NCBI RefSeq assembly: GCF_030954495.1
Contig: NZ_JAVHUW010000054.1
Span: forward strand, 16,600 to 80,599
DNA from: Candidatus Desulfosporosinus nitrosoreducens
Lineage (GTDB): Bacteria; Bacillota; Desulfitobacteriia; Desulfitobacteriales; Desulfitobacteriaceae
Direction: 5' to 3'
Length of the DNA stretch: 64,000 nt
The notes below the pieces were generated by a model. It did no database searches. It had not been told where the DNA came from and worked only from the letters and a program-made list of their open reading frames with translations. Shown piece after piece: positions 35,874-43,578 of the stretch. Every line of letters starts with the position of its first letter. Position 1 is the stretch's first letter. Made by a program: the position numbers and the translations under genes.

Positions 35874-37265
35874 ATGGAACTAAATCAACAAATTGAGCGC
35901 TATAAAGACGACCTGGTTCAATCCGTTCAGGAACTTGTGCGCATCAGGAGCGTTCAGGAGGAGGCCCTGGAAGGTATGCCTTTCGGTGCTGCCGTTAATG
36001 AGGCTCTCAATAAAGCACTGGCGCTTTCCCGGGAAATGGGTTTCCGAACAGTCAATTTAGACGGCTACATCGGCTATGCCGAGTACGGTGAGGGAGAAGA
36101 CTACGTGGGAGTCCTCGGGCATCTTGACGTGGTGCCTGAAGGCGACGGCTGGCTTTATCCCCCTTACGCCGCGGAAATTCATGACGGGAAAATTTATGGA
36201 CGGGGAACCATGGATGATAAAGCGCCGATTGTGGCTGCCCTTTTTGGCCTGAAAGCGCTTAAGGATCTGCAGCTGCCTTTAAAGCATAGGGTCAGAGTTA
36301 TATTTGGCACCAATGAAGAAAGCGGCTGTCAGGAAATGGAGCACTATCTGGCCCATGAAAAGGTCCCAATATCCGGTTTTACACCTGACGCCGAATATCC
36401 GATTATCTATGCCGAAAAAGGAATTACTTTTTTAGATTTGGTGAAAGAACTGGGTCGGGGAGATGAGGGCGAGGTCGTAATTAAGAGTATTAAAGGAGGG
36501 CAAAGGGCCAATATGGTGCCGGATTACTGCGAGGCTGCAATCCTGGCAAAGGACCCGGCTCAAGTCAGCCAAATCGTTGAAGACTTCGCCGGCACTACCG
36601 GTTACCCTATTTGGGCCGAGTCTCAGGACAACACTGTGTTTATTAAAACCAAGGGTGTTTCAGCTCATGGCAGCCTGCCTCACTTGGGCAAGAATGCCAT
36701 CATGCAGATGTTTCAATGCTTGGAGAAATTGCCTTTGGGTAACGGCGAGACGGCCAAATTTATCGCTTTTCTCAATAACTATGTCGGGATGGAGACGGAC
36801 GGCAAGTCTTTTGGGGTCGGCCTTGAGGACAAAGAGTCCGGGAAGTTGTCCTTTAATGTGGGGATTATTTCCCTGGAGAACAACGAAGTGCGCTTGACTT
36901 TAAATTTACGCTATCCGGTAACTTATCGCCTTGAGGATATGCTGGATTTGCTCTACCAGCGCTTGGAGGGGACAGGAATCGGGGTTGAACTCAGCCTGCA
37001 CCAAAAGCCTTTGTATTTTCCTGTTGATCATCCTTTAATTAAATCCTTGCAGAAAGTCTATACGGAACAGACTGGCCAGGAGGCCACTTTGTTAGCGATC
37101 GGCGGCGGTACTTACGCCAAAGAAATGCCTAATATTGTCGCCTTTGGGCCGATACTGCCCGGGGAAGAGGATCTTGATCACCAGGCCAACGAGTATATTG
37201 AGATCGAACATTTGCTGCTTAACGCTAAGATCTATGCTCATGCAATCTATGAATTAGCTAAGTAA
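35874..37265 (+). CDS. M20-family dipeptidase (PepV type)
   Basis: The 463-residue protein has zinc ligands in GHLDVVPEGDGW, GTMDDKAP, the catalytic glutamates in NEESG, DAEYP, and the late histidine in DLDHQANEYI, matching PepV-type dipeptidases. It splits dipeptides in the cytoplasm. GGAGGAGG precedes the ATG. It is the third gene of the OPT operon, giving uptake followed by hydrolysis. Confidence 0.92.
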   Translation: MELNQQIERYKDDLVQSVQELVRIRSVQEEALEGMPFGAAVNEALNKALALSREMGFRTVNLDGYIGYAEYGEGEDYVGVLGHLDVVPEGDGWLYPPYAAEIHDGKIYGRGTMDDKAPIVAALFGLKALKDLQLPLKHRVRVIFGTNEESGCQEMEHYLAHEKVPISGFTPDAEYPIIYAEKGITFLDLVKELGRGDEGEVVIKSIKGGQRANMVPDYCEAAILAKDPAQVSQIVEDFAGTTGYPIWAESQDNTVFIKTKGVSAHGSLPHLGKNAIMQMFQCLEKLPLGNGETAKFIAFLNNYVGMETDGKSFGVGLEDKESGKLSFNVGIISLENNEVRLTLNLRYPVTYRLEDMLDLLYQRLEGTGIGVELSLHQKPLYFPVDHPLIKSLQKVYTEQTGQEATLLAIGGGTYAKEMPNIVAFGPILPGEEDLDHQANEYIEIEHLLLNAKIYAHAIYELAK

Positions 37266-37344
37266 CAAGACCAATAAATAAGCAGTTATCTTTATTGGAA
37301 AGTGAAGGACACCTGATTGGTTTGTCTTACCAGGGAGTATCATT

Positions 37345-37372
37345 GACGCTTAAAACTTTAGGCGTCTTTTTT
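37345..37372 (+). terminator. Terminator after PepV operon
   Basis: A 10-bp stem with one G-U pair (GACGCTTAAA with TTTAGGCGTC) is followed by six T. The following stretch to 37609 has only a weak 36-codon frame and is otherwise empty. Confidence 0.7.
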
Positions 37373-37609
37373 CTATATGTTTTGAAGTTGGAGGATATTA
37401 GCAAACTATATAGAATAAAAGGAGTACGGAAATTTTGCCTTTTCCTTGCCTAAAGGGATAAGAGCTTATGCGCTATCAGGATGGAATAATTAACGATCCG
37501 ATGTTAAAGCTAAAAGGATTAGCGAGGAGCTTATTATCGAGAGACCGCCAGACAAAGGTTTATTTAAAATTTAGTTGACTTATTTACATTGCAAAGAAGG
37601 TATTTAAGT

Positions 37610-39037
37610 TTGAGCTCTTCTGTCGGAACTAACAAACAACAAGAACAATTACATAAGCTGAATGCTGCACTGGCCGAACTGTCGTCCGCAATCATTAGTC
37701 CGGCCGCTACCATTGATCAGGTGTACCGGATCGTCTTAGATAAGTCAAAATCTTTAACTGAGAGTCAGCACGGCTTTGTTTCTACTATTGAGTCCAAAAC
37801 ACAGGCCCACATCAGCAACACCTTGACAGACATGCTCAGAGAAGGTTGTTCCGTTCCGGCCTCATTGTACGCTTTGCCGGAAAAACCACATTCTTTATAT
37901 CATGGCTTATGGGGCCACGCTCTTAACACCCGCACTGCATTTTTTACCAACAGCCCGGGGAGACATCCGGCAGCAAAAGGGTTGCCCCAAGGACATTTAG
38001 CACTGCAAAATTATCTTGCAGTGCCTATTATGTTTGGCGGAAACCTTTTGGGACAAATAGCCTTAGCTAATTCCCCGCGCGGCTATAGTGAAGAAGATTT
38101 GAGGATGATCTCCAGGTTGGGGGAACTGTATGCCATAGTGTTACACAACCGGAACCAGGAAAATGAGCTGCGCAGCAGCGAAGAGCGGTTCCGGTTGATG
38201 GTTGAAACAGTGCCTTTTCCGCTGGTTGTCACGGGATTAGCGGACCAGTCCGTCCTTTATATTAATCACTTTGCCGCGGAATTGTTCCAAGTCCCGCCCC
38301 AGGAAGCGGTAGGCAGGAAAGTCTCGGCTTACTTCGCTTTACCGGAGGAACGGCTGAAAATTTTTGTGGAAATTCAGAAAAGAGGCCGGGTGCTTGACCG
38401 GGAACTGCAGCTGAGAGATGAACAGGGTCGGGCCTTTTGGGTGTTGCTCTCCGCAACTCAAGTGGAATGGGCTGGTGATCCGGTTATAATGGCGGCGATC
38501 AATGATATTACCGCCAGAAAATTGATCGAAGAAGAGTTAAATCGCCTGGCAACGACGGATTCTTTAACGGGTATTTTCAACCGCCGCCAGTTTCTGTCTT
38601 TGGGCGAACAGGAGATCAGCAAGGCCCACCGCTACCGCAGACCGGTGTCTTTGATAATTTACGATGTGGATCATTTTAAAGCGGTTAATGATACATACGG
38701 ACATCAAACGGGCGACATTGTTTTAAAGGAAATTACCAAGGCGGTAAATCAGCAGCTGAGAAGCAGTGATATCGTGGGAAGGATCGGGGGAGAGGAGTTC
38801 GCTATTATCCTCCCGGAGACTCAAATTTCGGAGGCGCTGCTTGTAGCGGAGCGCATACGTGCTGCCATCGAAAATCTACTGGTTGAGTTCAACGGGATAA
38901 CTTTGCACATAACAGCCAGTTTCGGAGTTACGGACCAGCCGGAAAATGATTGTTCCTTGGATAAAATGTTCAATCGCGCTGACGGCGCTTTGTATGAAGC
39001 CAAAGAGCGGGGGAGAAATTGTATCCGTCAAAAGTAA
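37610..39037 (+). CDS. GAF-PAS-GGDEF diguanylate cyclase
   Basis: The 475-residue protein has an N-terminal GAF domain (about 15-180), a PAS domain (about 185-305) and a GGDEF domain (about 315-472). The active site is RIGGEEFAIILP, the GGEEF form that is normally active, with TDSLTGIFNRRQFL. It makes c-di-GMP in response to a ligand. No membrane segment is seen. TTG 37610 with AAGAAGG before it is chosen over TTG 37589. Confidence 0.9.
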   Translation: MSSSVGTNKQQEQLHKLNAALAELSSAIISPAATIDQVYRIVLDKSKSLTESQHGFVSTIESKTQAHISNTLTDMLREGCSVPASLYALPEKPHSLYHGLWGHALNTRTAFFTNSPGRHPAAKGLPQGHLALQNYLAVPIMFGGNLLGQIALANSPRGYSEEDLRMISRLGELYAIVLHNRNQENELRSSEERFRLMVETVPFPLVVTGLADQSVLYINHFAAELFQVPPQEAVGRKVSAYFALPEERLKIFVEIQKRGRVLDRELQLRDEQGRAFWVLLSATQVEWAGDPVIMAAINDITARKLIEEELNRLATTDSLTGIFNRRQFLSLGEQEISKAHRYRRPVSLIIYDVDHFKAVNDTYGHQTGDIVLKEITKAVNQQLRSSDIVGRIGGEEFAIILPETQISEALLVAERIRAAIENLLVEFNGITLHITASFGVTDQPENDCSLDKMFNRADGALYEAKERGRNCIRQK

Positions 39038-39075
39038 AGGCACGGAGGCTGACTTGCAATTGTTCTCCCACCAAG

Positions 39076-40281
39076 TTAAACACTCAGTTTTTCTTTAAGA
39101 CTAAGCTTGCGGTAGACTTTAAAATACACCCATAGAGCATTAATCAGCAGCAAGGCACTGGTGATAAAAAAGACGTATTGAATACCCAAACGGGCTGCCA
39201 CTTGGCCACCCAAAACAGAACCTCCAAATACGCCCAGATACCCTGCCGACATGGTAAAACCGAAAACTCCGCCTGTCAGAGAATCCGGTGTAATTTTCTT
39301 AACCAGAGTATTCACGGAAGGATTCAGACCCGCTATCGTTAAACCCAATAAAAAGCGCAGGCCCGTCAATTGCCACGGATTTTTCACAAAGGCTTGGGGT
39401 ATATAAATGATTCCGGCAATCACAAGAGCAACGGTTATGACTTTATGCGCTCCTATTTTATCCGAAAGTTTTCCCAGTCGTGGGGCGGCTATGATATTGG
39501 CCAGACCTGAGGCTGAAAATGCCAATCCGGCCAAAAGTGCGACATGACCGGCGCCTTTAGTTAATTGAGTGACATAAACGGTTACGATGGGTTCGATAGA
39601 ATACAGTCCCAGAGTTAAAATAAAAAAGGTTACAAGCAGGACAATCGTCAGGCTCTTTTCCGGAACACCCTGCCATATCGCCTTGAGGCCGGTCGCCTTT
39701 TTCTCTTTAGGGACAAAGGATTCTTTGACAAATAAAGCCGTCAGAATAAAGGCAATCAGCAGCAGGGCGCCCGTTATGAAAAAGACGGGTTGAAAGCCAA
39801 GGCGCTCTTCGATAAAACCGCCGATAATCGGCCCCAGCAAAGAACCGGCAATACTTCCCGTGGAAAGCGTGCCTAAGGCATATCCCGCATGCTCCTTATC
39901 CGTCTGGGTTGCAATCAGTGCAGTGCAGGCTGTACCATACCCGGTGATAGCCCCCTGCACTAATCTTAAGCCGATTAGAACATAGACATTCGGTGCAAAC
40001 CCCATGCAGCCTATAATTATGGCCATGCCCAGGCTTGCCCGCAGAATCATCGGTTTTCGCCCGACCTTGTCAGCGACATGGCCCCAAATAGGCGAGAAAA
40101 CAGCAGAGATTATATAGGTAATACCAAAGGCGATTCCTGAAAGCTGGGCAACGGCAGACATGCTGTGAACGCCTAAATGCTGTATATAAAGCGGCAATAC
40201 CGGGGCAATCTGACTCATACCTATGCCTGCTACAAACATTCCAAACCAGCAAACGAATAAATTTCTTTTCCAAATCGGCAT
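39076..40281 (-). CDS. MFS multidrug-efflux-type transporter
   Basis: The 401-residue protein has 12 predicted segments and the MFS motif GHVADKVGRKPM between segments 2 and 3, with GPIIGGFIEERLGFQ (motif C-like) in segment 5, as in drug:H+ antiporters. ATG 40281 (AGGTGG upstream) is chosen over 40314. It is divergent from a TetR regulator, with a strong operator palindrome in between, so it is likely an efflux pump induced by its substrate. Confidence 0.88.
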   Translation of the reverse strand: MPIWKRNLFVCWFGMFVAGIGMSQIAPVLPLYIQHLGVHSMSAVAQLSGIAFGITYIISAVFSPIWGHVADKVGRKPMILRASLGMAIIIGCMGFAPNVYVLIGLRLVQGAITGYGTACTALIATQTDKEHAGYALGTLSTGSIAGSLLGPIIGGFIEERLGFQPVFFITGALLLIAFILTALFVKESFVPKEKKATGLKAIWQGVPEKSLTIVLLVTFFILTLGLYSIEPIVTVYVTQLTKGAGHVALLAGLAFSASGLANIIAAPRLGKLSDKIGAHKVITVALVIAGIIYIPQAFVKNPWQLTGLRFLLGLTIAGLNPSVNTLVKKITPDSLTGGVFGFTMSAGYLGVFGGSVLGGQVAARLGIQYVFFITSALLLINALWVYFKVYRKLSLKEKLSV

Positions 40282-40500
40282 GAATATAAGCCACCTTTCC
40301 TTTATGACTCCCATGGCGGGCGCTTCTTTGGCCAGTTAAAAGGGCGCTCGCTTTTGCTCAGATTTTCTACAGAGCTTCCGGTTTTGGGCTTTAGCCCGAG
40401 GTGACGGCCGGGAGGACGCCGCCGGCGGCAAGGCCGCACCTGACCAACAGAGCGGTCTTATTGTCGTGATGTTGCATGTTTTACAACCTCTTTTCTTTAT

Positions 40501-40536
40501 GTTAATATAAACGGAGACATCTCCATTTATATTAAC
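40501..40536. promoter_or_regulatory. TetR-type operator palindrome
   Basis: A 36-base inverted repeat (GTTAATATAAACGGAGA and TCTCCATTTATATTAAC with CA in the middle, one mispair) lies between the divergent MFS and TetR genes. A second weaker pair TTGTCAA/TTTGACAA follows at 40552-40571. Confidence 0.8.
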
Positions 40537-40593
40537 CGGGGAATTCTCCATTTGTCAAGAGGAGTTTGACAATTTACGTTGAGGAAGTGATGA

Positions 40594-41205
40594 ATGATGT
40601 ACAGTTCAGAGACAAGCCGGGGGCGTTCCGAACGCCGGGATGCCGCTGAAAATCGGCAGCGCATATTGGATGCGGCTTTTAGGTTATTTGAGCAAAACGG
40701 TGTTGAACAAGTCAGTATGAATCAAATCGCCACTGAAGCCCAGATCGGTCCGGGAACGCTTTATCGCCGTTATCGGAATAAAGGGGAATTGTGTCTGGAT
40801 TTAATTAAGGATAACGTTATCCTGCTTTTTGATGATATCGAAATCTATCTGCAGGAAAATTGTTCCGCACCGCCAAGCTGGCGGCTAAAAGGAATTCTCA
40901 GTTTATTTATCCGTTTCAGAGAAAAAAAGGCGCAGCTGCTTACGGGAGTCGAGGATTTTCCCTCGCCTAACCCTCTGCGCTCCAGGACGCGAAGTCCCAT
41001 CTTCGAGGAGTTACACCAGCTCTTAGTTGAACTGTTTGAGGAAATGAATGCAACTGAGCAAAATCATTTTGACAGCGTCTTTAGAGCGGATATGTTGCTG
41101 ATGGCTTTGAGCCGGGATTCCTATTCCTTTCAAAGAGAGGTGCGCGGTTATCAACCTGAGGTGATTTTGGAACAAATTTGCGCTTTATTTATTCCGTTTC
41201 AATGA
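40594..41205 (+). CDS. TetR-family regulator
   Basis: The 203-residue protein has an N-terminal TetR HTH (RILDAAFRLFEQNGVEQVSMNQIATEAQIGPGTLYRRYRNKGEL, about residues 22-65). The ligand-binding half is unlike any I can name. It lies divergent to an MFS pump with the operator palindrome between them, so it should repress the pump and itself. Confidence 0.92.
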   Translation: MMYSSETSRGRSERRDAAENRQRILDAAFRLFEQNGVEQVSMNQIATEAQIGPGTLYRRYRNKGELCLDLIKDNVILLFDDIEIYLQENCSAPPSWRLKGILSLFIRFREKKAQLLTGVEDFPSPNPLRSRTRSPIFEELHQLLVELFEEMNATEQNHFDSVFRADMLLMALSRDSYSFQREVRGYQPEVILEQICALFIPFQ

Positions 41206-41330
41206 GCTTTTAAGGACATAAGATTACTAACGGAACTGAGGCTGATTTAGGAATCAGTGACTGGGAAATTGCCGGATCATTTTAGTATGGTCCGGCTTTT
41301 TAGATAAAATCAGTTTCCTCTATAAAACAG

Positions 41331-41381
41331 TTGCCTTTGACACCAATTTTTCGTATACTAAAACCAGTTTCCAAGGAAACT
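41331..41381 (+). promoter_or_regulatory. Promoter and MarR operator
   Basis: TTGCCT (41331-41336), a 17-base spacer and TATACT (41354-41359) form a sigma-A promoter. The perfect palindrome AGTTTCC-AA-GGAAACT (41366-41381) covers the expected start point, and a half-site CAGTTTCC lies at 41311. This suggests autorepression by the next gene. Confidence 0.75.
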
Positions 41382-41399
41382 AGTTGAGGAGGGGTGATT

Positions 41400-41843
41400 T
41401 TGCCGAATATCAGCCGCTACAATGCAGCAATTTATAGGGTCACTCAGAGCTTGATCAATTATAAATTGCGAAATCTAGACATCAAAAGCGGACAACAGGA
41501 TTTTTTGTATGTGATTTCCAAAAGCGAGGGAATAAGCCAAATCGAGTTAAGCAATTTTTTATACGTTGGCAAGTCAACTACCGCTAAAGCCCTGAAGAAT
41601 TTGACGGCTAAGGGGTATGTCACCAGAAAGAGGGATGAAAATGACAAACGCGTCTATCATCTCTATCTAACTGAGAAAGGAAAACAAGTTTCCCCCAAGA
41701 TAAGGTCAACTTTTTTGGAAATAGTGGATATCATCACCAAAGATTTAACAGAGGAGGAGGCGGAACAAACACTTAATATTTTAAAGAGAATACTCGGCAG
41801 ACTTTATGAAGAAAAAAATAGCCTTGGCTCCGGTGACGATTAG
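41400..41843 (+). CDS. MarR-family regulator
   Basis: The 147-residue protein has the MarR winged helix: ISQIELSNFLYVGKSTTAKALKNLTAKGYVTRKRDENDKR and VYHLYLTEKG. TTG 41400 with GAGGAGGGG upstream is the start. It probably represses its own promoter and the MFS gene 41 bases downstream. Confidence 0.9.
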   Translation: MPNISRYNAAIYRVTQSLINYKLRNLDIKSGQQDFLYVISKSEGISQIELSNFLYVGKSTTAKALKNLTAKGYVTRKRDENDKRVYHLYLTEKGKQVSPKIRSTFLEIVDIITKDLTEEEAEQTLNILKRILGRLYEEKNSLGSGDD

Positions 41844-41884
41844 ACAATTTCTAAACGATTAGTTAGGCAGGGAGGGCAATGAGT

Positions 41885-43066
41885 ATGTCTGAACAAAACC
41901 GCCTTTGGACAAGAGATTTTCTTTTCATTGATATTACGAGTTTTTTAGTTTTTGGCAGTTTCTATTATCTCCTGTCAACGCTTCAGTATTATGTTTTGCA
42001 GCTGGGAGGATCAGTTGCTTCCGTTGGCCTGGTCATGGGAATATTCACTTTAGTAGCCGTGGCAATTCGTCCGGTAGTGGGACAATTTCTGGATAGCCGT
42101 GGCCGCCGTCTCATCTTGATGTTTGGCTTGGTTATCATTCTGGTTTCCTTCCTGATTTACCCCTTGGTCCATGCACTTTGGTGGGTCATCCTGATCCGGG
42201 TTTTGCACGGTATCGGCTGGTCTGTGGTGCCTGTGGCAATTAGCACTATAGTCGCCGATGTTGTCCCCGGCAAACGCCGAGGTGAAGCTATGGGTTATTA
42301 CTCCAATTTCATGGATGTTGCTATGGCGATCGGTCCATTTATTGGGGTGCTATTGCTTCAGTTAGGCAACTATAAGGCTGTTTTTTGGGGAGCCGCGATT
42401 ACTTTGCTTCCCGCCTTAGCCTTTGCCTGGTCGGTGCGCGAACGCTACCAGCCATCAGTTGATCGTCCCAGAGGACCGCGTTTGAGCCGGGCGGCTCTCC
42501 TGCCAGGATTTGTGATGATGACCGCCAGTATTGGCTATGGCTGTGTGGTCAGTTTTTTGCCTACTTTGGTAATGGAGCGGGGCATTACGGGACATTTTCT
42601 GGGTATGTCAGATTACGCTTTTTATTACATCATCTATGCTGTAACTTTACTCCTTACGAGAGGAATCTGGGGACGGCTCTCGGATAAGTTCGGCCGCAAA
42701 GCCGCCATTATACCTGGAATGCTCTTTTTAGCCGCCGGAACCCTCCTTTTGGCCTACACCTGGTCTTTCCCTCTGCTTCTTTTAGTCGGTGTCGTATACG
42801 CTGCCGGTTTCGGCGCGGCACAACCGTCAATTTTAGCCTGGACAGTAGATCGGGCCGGCCATAGCGACCGGGGAGCGGCAGTCTCGACTTTCTTCATCGC
42901 TTTTGACGGCGGACTTGGCCTGGGGGCTTTGGTTATGGGAATGGTTACTCAGTATTTCTCCTATCAAGTTACTTTTCTAATCGCTACTCTGATCACTCTT
43001 GTCGGTTTCTTACTCTACGTATGTTATCTCTATAGGGTAAGATCGGGCGAAATTAGTAACTTGTGA
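41885..43066 (+). CDS. MFS transporter
   Basis: The 393-residue protein has 12 segments with the MFS signature GQFLDSRGRRLI after segment 2 and GRLSDKFGRKAA in the second half. Cotranscription with the MarR gene suggests drug or toxic-compound export. ATG 41885 (eight bases from GGAGGG) is preferred. Confidence 0.88.
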   Translation: MSEQNRLWTRDFLFIDITSFLVFGSFYYLLSTLQYYVLQLGGSVASVGLVMGIFTLVAVAIRPVVGQFLDSRGRRLILMFGLVIILVSFLIYPLVHALWWVILIRVLHGIGWSVVPVAISTIVADVVPGKRRGEAMGYYSNFMDVAMAIGPFIGVLLLQLGNYKAVFWGAAITLLPALAFAWSVRERYQPSVDRPRGPRLSRAALLPGFVMMTASIGYGCVVSFLPTLVMERGITGHFLGMSDYAFYYIIYAVTLLLTRGIWGRLSDKFGRKAAIIPGMLFLAAGTLLLAYTWSFPLLLLVGVVYAAGFGAAQPSILAWTVDRAGHSDRGAAVSTFFIAFDGGLGLGALVMGMVTQYFSYQVTFLIATLITLVGFLLYVCYLYRVRSGEISNL

Positions 43067-43226
43067 AAAGAAATTGGGATAATAACCTATCAAAATCTGT
43101 AATTTTGAATAAAATATATCAATATGTATTGAAAAAATGAATATTTTGTCATATATTATAGGTATTATAGGCGTTAAGTCTCATTATGGTGGGGCTAAAG
43201 GCTTAATCAGACAATATTATACGATT

Positions 43227-43301
43227 GGCAAACCATACGAAAGTGCGGGACGCAAAACCATAGGGTCTAAGTTCCTTTGGGAATATGACAGCCTGGTTGC
43301 T
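43227..43301 (+). ncRNA. c-di-GMP-I (GEMM-I) riboswitch aptamer
   Basis: The GEMM-I pattern is complete: P1 arms GGCAAACC and GGTTGC, a GAAA tetraloop in ATACGAAAGTG, the core GGGACGCAAAACC, then GGGTCTAAG and ATGACAGCCTGG. It precedes a GGDEF/HD-GYP gene and is followed by a terminator. c-di-GMP binding would set termination. Confidence 0.93.
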
Positions 43302-43322
43302 TAAATGAGAATAGCAATGGAA

Positions 43323-43356
43323 GCAGCCAATATAATTTTTGGCTGCATTTTATTTT
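43323..43356 (+). terminator. Riboswitch expression-platform terminator
   Basis: An 8-bp stem (GCAGCCAA with TTGGCTGC, 8-base loop) is followed by ATTTTATTTT, 22 bases after the aptamer. The remaining 43357-43578 carries AAGGAGGAGGGGG near 43409 but no convincing ORF. Confidence 0.85.
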
Positions 43357-43578
43357 GTGTAATTTGCAGCCTCGTTTTAGGAAGTGCGGGAGCATAATTT
43401 AATTTTAAGGAGGAGGGGGAAGTTAACCCAGGTAGTGACATACTTTCGCTCTGGCGCCGGTATATCAAACGATCTTTTAGAATAATCCACATAAAACGTT
43501 CTATATTCAGTGAAATCATATCAGACTTGTTGGGACTTCAAAAGCAGGACAAAACTTAATAGGAATAAGGTGTAAAGT

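Noticed and set aside
37468..37578. 36-codon frame MRYQDGIINDPM after the PepV operon
   Set aside because: The ribosome site is weak and no homologue or conservation can be shown.
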